The position numbers were made by a program, and so were the translations under genes. DNA of 64,000 bases from DATJLY01 sp035518375 (GTDB taxonomy: Bacteria > Pseudomonadota > Alphaproteobacteria > ATCC43930 > CGMCC-115725), in assembly GCA_035518375.1 (NCBI GenBank), contig DATIXQ010000130.1, forward strand, positions 1 through 64,000, given 5' to 3'. The notes below the pieces were generated by a model. The model was given only the letters and a program-made list of their open reading frames with translations, was not told the origin of the DNA and ran no database searches. Positions 8,747 through 15,640 of the stretch are shown here, one piece after another. The first letter of the stretch is position 1; each line of letters starts with the position of its first letter.

Positions 8747-10006
8747 ATGAAGAATGGTAGGGGCGCGGCCGCGCTGACGGTCGCGGCGGCATTGGTACTC
8801 GCCGCAAGCGCGGCCTCCGCACAGACCGGCCAGCCGATCAAGATCGGTCTCAGCGTATCGTTGACCGGCGGCGTCGCCGTCAATGGCAAGCAGGTGCTGC
8901 TGTCGATGGAAATCTGGAAGGACGACCAGAACGCCAAGGGCGGGCTCCTCGGCCGGCCGGTCGAGCTCATCTACTACGACGACCAAAGCAATCCCACGAC
9001 GGTGCCGGGCATCTATACGAAGCTCATCGAGGTCGACAAAGTCGATCTCTGCATCGGACCTTACGCCACCAACATGGTGGTGCCGGCGATTCCGGTGCTG
9101 ATGCAGCACAACATGGTGACGCTCGGAATCACCGCGCTTCTCGCCAACCACAATTTCCATTATCCGAAATATTTCTCGATGGTGGCGACAGGCGGCGATC
9201 CGCGCACGGCGGTCGCTGGCGGGTTTTTCACCGTAGCGCTCGAGCAGAACCCGAAGCCCAAAACGGTGGCAATCTCGGCCGCCGACGCCGAGTTCTCGCA
9301 AACATCGGCGGACGCCGCGCGCGCCGAGGCAAAGCGCCGCGGGCTCGAGATCGTCTATGACAAATCCTATCCGCCGGACACGACCGATTACGCACCGGTC
9401 ATCCGCGCCATCAACGCCACCAGCCCCGACATCGTCTACAACGCGAGCTATCCGCCCGACACGATCGGCATGCTGCATGCCGCGGACGAGGTCGGGCTCA
9501 AGACCAAGATGTTCGGCGGCAACATGATCGGGCTCGTCTCGAGCACCTTCAAGGTCCAGCTCGGACCGCTGCTCAACGGCGTCGTCAGTACAGCCGATCT
9601 GTTCGTGCCCGGTCCCAAGTTCAATTTTCCCGGCGTAAGCGACCTGCTCGCGAAATATGCGCAACGCGCCGCAAGCGAGAAGATCGATCCCCTGGGCTAC
9701 AATTTCGCGCCGATGAGCTATGGCGCGCTGCAGATCCTGGGCCAGGCGGTCGAGGCGACGAAGGGCCTCGACCAGGACAAGATCGGGCAATACATCCACA
9801 CGCACAGCTTCTCGACCGTGGCCGGCGACATCTCGTTCGACGCCGACGGCGAATGGGCGAAGCCGCGCGTGCTGGTAAGCCAGTTCCAGCATGTCCAGGG
9901 TCACTCGGTCGAGGAGTTCAAGGATTTTTCCAAGCAGGTCGTGATCTATCCGGACGAGTACAAGTCCGGCACCCTGATCTATCCCTACACCGATGCGAGG
10001 AAATGA
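8747..10006 (+). CDS. ABC transporter substrate-binding protein, Liv/branched-chain amino acid type (Peripla_BP_6)
   Basis: 419 residues with a Sec signal peptide (cleavage near ASAASAQTG) followed by the family opening IKIGLSVSLTGG and the ligand-site region YDDQSNPTTVPGIYTKLI. These periplasmic proteins bind amino acids, short-chain amides or aromatic acids. GGGAGGAG precedes the ATG. No LivHMGF membrane or ATPase genes are adjacent, so it is either an orphan receptor or uses a remote transporter. It heads a three-gene operon with a SnoaL-like protein and a FAD monooxygenase (gaps of 3 and -4 bases), which suggests the ligand is the substrate of that oxygenase or of the divergent hydantoinase operon. 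The 92 bases at 8655-8746 should hold both promoters. Confidence 0.9.
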   Translation: MKNGRGAAALTVAAALVLAASAASAQTGQPIKIGLSVSLTGGVAVNGKQVLLSMEIWKDDQNAKGGLLGRPVELIYYDDQSNPTTVPGIYTKLIEVDKVDLCIGPYATNMVVPAIPVLMQHNMVTLGITALLANHNFHYPKYFSMVATGGDPRTAVAGGFFTVALEQNPKPKTVAISAADAEFSQTSADAARAEAKRRGLEIVYDKSYPPDTTDYAPVIRAINATSPDIVYNASYPPDTIGMLHAADEVGLKTKMFGGNMIGLVSSTFKVQLGPLLNGVVSTADLFVPGPKFNFPGVSDLLAKYAQRAASEKIDPLGYNFAPMSYGALQILGQAVEATKGLDQDKIGQYIHTHSFSTVAGDISFDADGEWAKPRVLVSQFQHVQGHSVEEFKDFSKQVVIYPDEYKSGTLIYPYTDARK

Positions 10007-10009
10007 GCG

Positions 10010-10534
10010 ATGAGCGGAAAGAGCGTGGAGGAGCGGCTCCAGACCATGGAGGACTGGCTCGAGATCTATAATCTCGTGGCCTCGCATCCGCCCGGCGCCG
10101 ATACCGGCTCGGACGACTGGGTGCGCGAATGCTGGGTCGATGACGGTGTGATGGATCTGGGCGCCTATTCCGTTTCGGGCCGCACCGAGATCGGCGCCGT
10201 GGTGCAGCGGCCCGAGCACAAGGCAGCAATCAAGGGCGGCATCTGCCATTTCGCCGGCCTGCCGCACATCCAGATCAAAGGCGACACGGCGATTGTGACG
10301 TCTTACCTGCAAATCCTCGTGCCACAGACCGAAGGCAACCCCGTGACCGTGCCCAATCACGGCAGCGGGCGCGGCCATCGCGTCTATCGCGTCGGCGCCA
10401 ACCGCTGGGACCTCGTGCGCACGAAGAACGGGTGGAAGATCAAGCACCGCGTGTCGCGCCCGCTCGACGGCTCGGAGTCCGGTCCGAAGCTCTTGCGTCA
10501 GACGCTCGAGGAGCTGCTGGCGGCGAAGAGGTGA
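10010..10534 (+). CDS. SnoaL-like / NTF2-fold protein
   Basis: 174 residues matching the SnoaL_4 style of NTF2-like proteins: an N-terminal helix pair (VEERLQTMEDWLEIYNLV), DDWVRECWVDDGVMDLG, then beta strands (GDTAIVTSYLQILV) and RTKNGWKIKHRVSRPL. Family members act as small-molecule cyclases, dehydratases, isomerases or accessory subunits of aromatic degradation. The ATG lies 4 bases after the binding-protein stop, and its own stop overlaps the next start (GTGA). No signal peptide, so cytoplasmic. Specific function unknown. Confidence 0.75.
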   Translation: MSGKSVEERLQTMEDWLEIYNLVASHPPGADTGSDDWVRECWVDDGVMDLGAYSVSGRTEIGAVVQRPEHKAAIKGGICHFAGLPHIQIKGDTAIVTSYLQILVPQTEGNPVTVPNHGSGRGHRVYRVGANRWDLVRTKNGWKIKHRVSRPLDGSESGPKLLRQTLEELLAAKR

Positions 10535-11763
10535 GAGGACGCGCGCTCGTCATCGGCGGCTCGGTCGGCGGGCTCTTCGCGGCCGGCCTGCTGCGACGGG
10601 CGGGCTGGGACGTAACGGTCTTCGAGCGCAGCCGCGAGGATTTGGCCGACCGCGGCGCCGGGATCGGCACACGGCCCGATCTCTTCGCCACCATGGCCAA
10701 GATCGGCATCGCGCCCGATCCGTCCGTCGGAGTCGCCGTCACCTCGCGTGTCTGTCTCGATCGCGCCGGCGCCATCATCGCCGAGCGCGCGGTGCCGGCC
10801 ACCAACAGCGCGTGGGACCGCGTCTACCGCCCGCTGCGGGACGCGCTGCCGGCGGAATGCTATCGCGCCGGCATGCCGCTCACCGCGTTCGAGCAGGATG
10901 GGGACGCCGTCACCGCGATCTTTGCCGACGGCACGCGCGAGCGGGGCGACATTTTGATCGGAGCCGACGGCTTCTCCTCGACCGTGCGGCAGATCGTGCT
11001 ACCCGAGCTCGAGCCCACCTATGCCGGCTATGTCGCCTGGCGCGGCGTCGCCGAGGAAAGTCGCCTGCCGCCCGAGGTCGTCACGGGGCTGTTGCAGCGC
11101 TTCACCTTCTGCCTCCCGCCGCAGGAGCTCTTTATTGCCTTGCCGATGCCGGACCGCGAGGCAAGGGCGCGCGCGGGCCAGCGGCGCTTCAACTGGGTGT
11201 GGTTTCGCCTCGTCGAATATTCCCGCGAATTGCCGCTCTTGTGCACCGACGAAGAGGGGCGCTGTCACGGCACGGCCATCCCGCCGCCGCTCATTCGCCG
11301 CGCCGTCGTCGCGGAGTTTCGCGAGCACGCCGCGCAGGTGCTTGCGCCGCAGCTCGCTCAGCTCGTGGCAGCGACGCGCCAGCCCCTCCTGCAGCCGATC
11401 TTCGATCTCGAAGTGCCGCGCGTCGCGTTCGACCGGGTGGCGCTCCTCGGCGATGCCGCCTTCGTCGCGCGGCCGCATGTCGGCACCGGCGTGACCAAGG
11501 CCGCAGGCGATGCGGAATGCCTCGCCGATGCACTCGCCGCGGCGCCGAGCGTGGCGGCGGCAGTTGCCGAATATGACCGGGCGCGGACGCCGTTCGGCCG
11601 GGCGCTCGTCGCGCACGCGCGCGAGCTTGGCGCTTATCTCCGGCAGGGCGCGGCTGCGCCTGACCCGCGCGCTGTTCTGCGCGAATACGGCGCCGCCGGC
11701 AGCCTTGCGGAAGCGGTGTTCGCTGCCGCTATGCCGCCTGCTTCTTCTCCGCCCGGCGCATGA
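10531..11763 (+). CDS. FAD-dependent aromatic monooxygenase (PHBH-like; 2,6-dihydroxypyridine hydroxylase-like)
   Basis: 410 residues from GTG 10531, overlapping the preceding stop by 4 bases. The Rossmann dinucleotide loop is VIGGSVGGLFAAGLL (residues 7-21), followed by FERS binding the ribose; the DG motif is GADGFSSTVRQ, and the second FAD contact is LLGDAAFVARPHVGTG. The block YAGYVAWRG is typical of the 2,6-dihydroxypyridine 3-monooxygenase branch of group A flavoprotein hydroxylases. It should hydroxylate an electron-rich aromatic ring using NAD(P)H and O2. The 3' end overlaps the convergent hydrolase gene by 35 bases. The pyridine preference is a suggestion from motif resemblance, not established. 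Confidence 0.85.
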   Translation: MRGRALVIGGSVGGLFAAGLLRRAGWDVTVFERSREDLADRGAGIGTRPDLFATMAKIGIAPDPSVGVAVTSRVCLDRAGAIIAERAVPATNSAWDRVYRPLRDALPAECYRAGMPLTAFEQDGDAVTAIFADGTRERGDILIGADGFSSTVRQIVLPELEPTYAGYVAWRGVAEESRLPPEVVTGLLQRFTFCLPPQELFIALPMPDREARARAGQRRFNWVWFRLVEYSRELPLLCTDEEGRCHGTAIPPPLIRRAVVAEFREHAAQVLAPQLAQLVAATRQPLLQPIFDLEVPRVAFDRVALLGDAAFVARPHVGTGVTKAAGDAECLADALAAAPSVAAAVAEYDRARTPFGRALVAHARELGAYLRQGAAAPDPRAVLREYGAAGSLAEAVFAAAMPPASSPPGA

Positions 11764-12577
11764 AGTCGACCGTGACGCGGGCGAGCTCTACCTCTTTCTC
11801 GTCCCACGCTTCGACGGCGAGATCAGCGTCGATATCCGGCCCCATGAGATCGACGATCTCGGCGCCGGGAATGAGCGCGCCGACGCGCATGCCGGTGGCG
11901 CGGCCATGCGTGCGGTCGTGGCCGGGAATAACCTGTGTCGGCACTTTGAGGCCGCGCAGCTCGGCTTCGGTCGCGCCGATCATCGGCAGGTCCGCACCCG
12001 AGGCGAACGGCTCGCGCCAGCGCGCGAAGCTCGCAATGAAGCGCTTCGGGTCCATGCCCAGGATGCGGGCGCGGTTCGCCGGATTGGCGGCGATGCGGTC
12101 GCGCCAATGCTCCGTCTCGGCGACGGCCTGCATGCCGCCCTGCTCCGCCGCCTTCATGAACTGCCCGTAATAGTTCTCGGCGAGGCGGTTGCACGCGAAC
12201 GCGCCGCCGGTGCAGCGCGTCAGGAGCAGGCCCTTCACCGCCTCGGGATGGCGCAGCGCGAACAGCACGGACATGCGACATCCGGAGCTGGCGCCGCCGA
12301 TATAGGCGGGGAGCGCCTTCAGCTGAGTCATCAGCGCGAAGAGATCGTCGGCCCAGGTCTCATACTCCGCCTCCTCGCCCTCGAGCACGACGTCAGAGGC
12401 GCCGCAGTTGCGCCGGTCGTGGATCAAGACGCGGAACCCGCCGTCGGCGATGCGGCTTGCGAGCGACTTCACCTCGTCCTTGCCGCGCCGGCCGCCCGGC
12501 GTCAGCGCCAGCCACGGACCGCTCGTGCCGAGCACCTCGTAGACGATCGTGGCGCCCCTGATGTTTGCTGTCGGCAT
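11729..12577 (-). CDS. alpha/beta hydrolase (possible non-canonical triad)
   Basis: 282 residues with the alpha/beta hydrolase fold. RVLIHDRRNCGASD is the strand-4 region and GASSG (Ser97) the nucleophile elbow. The acid region is PGHDRTHGRATG. Where a catalytic His normally stands (the C-terminal GH), this protein reads LMGPDIDADLAV with no histidine, so the triad may be incomplete or the His may come from the PGHDRTHG loop. AAGGAGG precedes the ATG at 12577. It is the last gene of an operon with the amidohydrolase (15-base gap) and the hydratase-lyase homologue, so it probably acts in aromatic side-chain or ring-fission product breakdown. Confidence 0.85.
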   Translation of the reverse strand: MPTANIRGATIVYEVLGTSGPWLALTPGGRRGKDEVKSLASRIADGGFRVLIHDRRNCGASDVVLEGEEAEYETWADDLFALMTQLKALPAYIGGASSGCRMSVLFALRHPEAVKGLLLTRCTGGAFACNRLAENYYGQFMKAAEQGGMQAVAETEHWRDRIAANPANRARILGMDPKRFIASFARWREPFASGADLPMIGATEAELRGLKVPTQVIPGHDRTHGRATGMRVGALIPGAEIVDLMGPDIDADLAVEAWDEKEVELARVTVDFMRRAEKKQAA

Positions 12578-12592
12578 AGCTTCCTCCTTCTC

Positions 12593-13522
12593 TCAAGAGC
12601 TAAGGCGCGGCACGAGCCGCACCGAGTTGTTCCGTTCGATCGCCGCGAGATCGGCGGCGCCGAGCCCAAAAGATTTGAGCGCCTCGCTGTGCTCGACGGC
12701 CGTGCGATAGGGAAAATCCGTGCCGAATAGCACCTGCGCCGCGCCAACCATGCGCAGGAGCGCGCCCAAAGTCACGCCGTGCGAGGCCTGCGCGATGTCA
12801 TAGTGGAAGCGGCGCACCATCGCCTCGGGACTCTCGACGATCGCGCCTTGGAGCGAGGGCCGCATGCGCGGCAGGAGCACGAAGCGCTCGATCACCGAAG
12901 TCAGCGTGCCGCCGGCGTGCGAGAAGATGAACTTGATGTCGGGGCAGCGCTTGGCCGCGCCGCCGAACACGATGCTGGCGATGGCGCGCGTCGTGTCCGT
13001 GCCGTATTCGATCGTGGCATCGGACACGGTCGGCGCCTGGATGCCGCGGCAGCAATCGGCGGCGAGCGGGTGGACGAAGGCGACCGCCTTGCGCCGGTTC
13101 AATTCGTCGAGCACCGGCGCGAACGCTGGATCGCCGAGCCAGCGATTCTCGTAGCTCGTCATGATGCCGACGCCGTCGGCCTTCAGATGCGCGAACACGT
13201 GCTCGATCTCGGCGAGCGCGCCGTCGACGTCGGGCAGCGGCAAACAGGCGAAAAGGCCGAAGCGGCCGGGATGATCGGCCACGATCTTGGCCGCGAACTC
13301 GTTGCACGAGCGCACGAGAGCGCGAATGACCGCGCGGTCGCCCTGATAGACGTTGGGGATCGAGATCATGGTGGTCTCGATCCCGCCGCGGTCCATCATC
13401 GCAAGCGACTTGTCGAGCGTCCATTCGAGCGTCGGCTTTTCGCCGACCTTGCGTGCGAGCATGTCGGCGAGCCGCGCCGGCGGCGTGACGTGATGATGAA
13501 CGTCGACGATGCGGCCCGGCAT
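12593..13522 (-). CDS. amidohydrolase family protein, ACMSD-like (Amidohydro_2)
   Basis: 309 residues of the metal-dependent amidohydrolase_2 family, which includes 2-amino-3-carboxymuconate-6-semialdehyde decarboxylase and gamma-resorcylate, 5-carboxyvanillate and 3,6-dihydroxypicolinate decarboxylases. Metal-ligand motifs in order are VDVHHH near the N-terminus, AFVHPLAAD, IFSHAGG and LFGTDFPY. Such enzymes usually remove a carboxylate from an aromatic ring or ring-fission product without oxygen. The start is ATG 13522, 4 bases after the stop of the hydratase-lyase gene, with an AAGG/GAGG stretch before it. It is a clear paralogue of the protein at 43959-44894. Confidence 0.88.
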   Translation of the reverse strand: MPGRIVDVHHHVTPPARLADMLARKVGEKPTLEWTLDKSLAMMDRGGIETTMISIPNVYQGDRAVIRALVRSCNEFAAKIVADHPGRFGLFACLPLPDVDGALAEIEHVFAHLKADGVGIMTSYENRWLGDPAFAPVLDELNRRKAVAFVHPLAADCCRGIQAPTVSDATIEYGTDTTRAIASIVFGGAAKRCPDIKFIFSHAGGTLTSVIERFVLLPRMRPSLQGAIVESPEAMVRRFHYDIAQASHGVTLGALLRMVGAAQVLFGTDFPYRTAVEHSEALKSFGLGAADLAAIERNNSVRLVPRLSS

Positions 13523-13526
13523 CGCC

Positions 13527-14363
13527 TCAGCCTTCGCGCCGGTAGGGGCCGAGGCCAGGACGATAGGTCTTGTCGTCGAGGAACTGCGACATGCCCTTCT
13601 CGCGCCCTTTCTCGGGATCAAGGAAGCGGAGCTGGTCGAGCTTGGCGAAGAGATAATCCTCGGCGTCGTCCCACGACATGTCGCCGACCCGGCGGCACGC
13701 CTGCTTGCAGGCGCGCAGCGCCGCGGGATTCTTGGCGAGCAGGATGTTGCAAAGCTCGAGGACACGCTCCTTCAACTGCGCGCGCGGCACGGCCTCGTTG
13801 ACGAGCCCCATCTCGGCGGCCTTGACGCCGTTGAAGGCTTCGCCGGTCAGCGTGTAGTAGAGGAGGTTGCGCCGGTTGATGACGGCGGATGTGTTCTTCA
13901 AAACGTTACCGGCCGGGATGATGCCCCAGTTGATCTCGGAAAGACCGAACTGCGCATCCTCGGCGGCGATGGCGATGTCGCACGCGGTCATCGAGTTGAA
14001 CGCGCCGCCGAAGCACCAGCCGTTCACCATGCAGATGGTGGGTTTGAGGAAATTGCCGATCCGACGCCATTGCCACTGCGCGGAAGAGCGCGTGAAGACG
14101 GCGCGCTCCTCGACGGTCAGCGGATCGCTCGCGCGGAAGAATTCGCGCAGGTCCATGCCCGCCGAATAGGCATCGCCCGCGCCGGTCAACACCAGCACGC
14201 CCACGCGCGTATCGGCTTCGAGCGCGTCCAGAACCTGCAGCATTTCGTTGCACAGCTCGGGGCTGATCGCGTTGCGCTTTTCCGGGCGGTTGAGCGTGAC
14301 CCAGGCGATCCTGTTCTCGATCGAAACGAGGACCGTCTTGCCGCCGGGGAGGGAGTCGGGCAT
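13527..14363 (-). CDS. hydroxycinnamoyl-CoA hydratase-lyase homologue (FerB/Ech type) with altered substrate-site residues
   Basis: 278 residues of the crotonase family, collinear without gaps over the first 150 or so residues with Pseudomonas p-hydroxycinnamoyl-CoA hydratase-lyase as I recall it. Shared blocks include WVTLNRPEKRNAISPEL, SAGMDLREFF, MVNGWCFGGAF, FGLSEINWGI, KAAEMGLVNEAVP and SQFLDDK. The known enzyme hydrates feruloyl- or coumaroyl-CoA and splits it to an aromatic aldehyde plus acetyl-CoA. The catalytic Glu143 is kept. The two tyrosines that hold the ring 4-OH in the Pseudomonas enzyme are both phenylalanine here (Phe75, Phe239), and Ser123 is Asn. It is the first gene of the 14363-11729 operon and diverges from the dehydrogenase and CoA-ligase genes. 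The substrate is probably a cinnamoyl-type CoA thioester lacking the para hydroxyl. Confidence 0.88.
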   Translation of the reverse strand: MPDSLPGGKTVLVSIENRIAWVTLNRPEKRNAISPELCNEMLQVLDALEADTRVGVLVLTGAGDAYSAGMDLREFFRASDPLTVEERAVFTRSSAQWQWRRIGNFLKPTICMVNGWCFGGAFNSMTACDIAIAAEDAQFGLSEINWGIIPAGNVLKNTSAVINRRNLLYYTLTGEAFNGVKAAEMGLVNEAVPRAQLKERVLELCNILLAKNPAALRACKQACRRVGDMSWDDAEDYLFAKLDQLRFLDPEKGREKGMSQFLDDKTYRPGLGPYRREG

Positions 14364-14485
14364 GGGCGATGTCTCCGCAGATGTGCCACGGGAGCTTGCA
14401 GGAAGACGGGACCGGCATCAAGGACGCACGTTGCCGGCCCTCCCGCCATCCTATAGCGTTCCCCCGAAATGCCGGGAGGGCGGCC
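14364..14485. promoter_or_regulatory. divergent intergenic region of the aryl-CoA module
   Basis: 122 bases separate the start codons of the hydratase-lyase operon (leftward) and the acyl-CoA dehydrogenase/CoA-ligase operon (rightward), so both promoters should lie here. GGGAGGG just before 14486 is the ribosome-binding site of the dehydrogenase. I see no convincing operator palindrome, and no regulator gene is adjacent. Confidence 0.4.
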
Positions 14486-15637
14486 ATGGATTTCGATTTC
14501 TCCGACGAGCAGAAGATGCTGCGCGACAGCGTGCGGAAGCTCATGGATCGGCACGCCACGCCCGAGACGATCCGCCGGCTCGACCGCGAGCAGGCCTATC
14601 CGTACGAGCTTTACGACGAGTGGGTGAAGGCCGGGCTCCTTGCCATGCCGTTTCCCGAGCAGTACGGCGGGCTCGGCGGCACCGTCATCGACATGGCGAT
14701 CATCTCGTCCGAGCTTTCCTATCGCAGCGCCGACCTCTCGATGGCCTATGGCGGTAGCGTGTTCTGCGGCCTCAACGTGCTGCGCAAGGGAACCGAGGAG
14801 CAGCGCCGCCATTGGCTGCCGAAGCTTCTGAAGGGCGAGATCAAGATGACGATCTCGATGTCGGAACCGGATGCAGGGTCCGACATCGGCGCGATGCGCA
14901 CGCAAGCGCGGCGCGACGGCAACGGCTGGCTCGTCAACGGCCAGAAACTGTGGGCGACCGGCGCCGCGGCGAAGAACAACATCATTAACATGTATGTGAA
15001 GACCGACACGGCGGCGCATTACCGCCAGGGTATGTCGCTTCTCCTCATCGACAACACGACGCCGGGTCTCGAGATGCGGAAGCTCGACATGCTCGGCCGG
15101 CGCTGCACCGGGACCTACGAGATTTTCCTCACCGATGTGCGCGTGCCGGCCGACCGCATCGTCGGCGGCGAGAACAAGGGCTGGGACGTGGTGCTGTCGG
15201 GGCTTCAGGTCGAGCGCGTCACCTCGGCCGCGGGCTCGTGCGGCGCGGCGCAGGCGATCGTCGATCTCGCGATTTCCTACGCCAAGGAGCGGAAACAGTT
15301 CGGGCGCCCGATCGGCACGTTCCAGGCGATCGCGCACATGCTCGCCGACATGGAGACCGAGGTCGAGGCCGCCTGGACCTTGATGTGGCGCGCGGCATGG
15401 CTCGTCGCGAAGGGCGAGCAGGCGCTGAAAGAGATCACCATGGCGAAGCTCTTCTGCTCCGAGACCTACGTCAAGGTCGCGAACATGGGCATGCAGGTGT
15501 TGGGCGGATACGGCTACAACATGGAATTCGACATGCAGCGCTATTTCCGCGATTCGCGCGCGGCGACGGTGGCCGCCGGATCATCGCAGATCCAGCGCAA
15601 CCTGCTCGCGAACCTGATGGGCCTCAAGGTCCAATAG
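14486..15637 (+). CDS. acyl-CoA dehydrogenase
   Basis: 383 residues from ATG 14486 (MDFDFSDEQKMLRD) with GGGAGGG upstream. All family blocks are present: MTISMSEPDAGSDIGAMRT for FAD binding, QKLWATGA, RKQFGRPIGTFQAI, and the C-terminal QVLGGYGYNMEFDMQRYFRD. The usual catalytic Glu of the EGTSEIQR motif is Ala364 here (AAGSSQIQR), while SGLQVERVTSAAG places a Glu (Glu243) at the helix-G position used by isovaleryl- and long-chain acyl-CoA dehydrogenases. It therefore looks catalytically complete by the alternative route. It desaturates an acyl-CoA at C2-C3 using ETF. Followed 3 bases later by the CoA-ligase gene; together they could turn an arylpropanoate into an arylacryloyl-CoA for the divergent hydratase-lyase. 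Confidence 0.92.
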   Translation: MDFDFSDEQKMLRDSVRKLMDRHATPETIRRLDREQAYPYELYDEWVKAGLLAMPFPEQYGGLGGTVIDMAIISSELSYRSADLSMAYGGSVFCGLNVLRKGTEEQRRHWLPKLLKGEIKMTISMSEPDAGSDIGAMRTQARRDGNGWLVNGQKLWATGAAAKNNIINMYVKTDTAAHYRQGMSLLLIDNTTPGLEMRKLDMLGRRCTGTYEIFLTDVRVPADRIVGGENKGWDVVLSGLQVERVTSAAGSCGAAQAIVDLAISYAKERKQFGRPIGTFQAIAHMLADMETEVEAAWTLMWRAAWLVAKGEQALKEITMAKLFCSETYVKVANMGMQVLGGYGYNMEFDMQRYFRDSRAATVAAGSSQIQRNLLANLMGLKVQ

Positions 15638-15640
15638 ACG

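Noticed and set aside
8651..10447. 598-codon open frame on the minus strand across the Liv-type binding protein
   Set aside because: The plus-strand reading has a signal peptide, Shine-Dalgarno and family motifs; the minus frame is a composition-driven shadow with no domain-like order.
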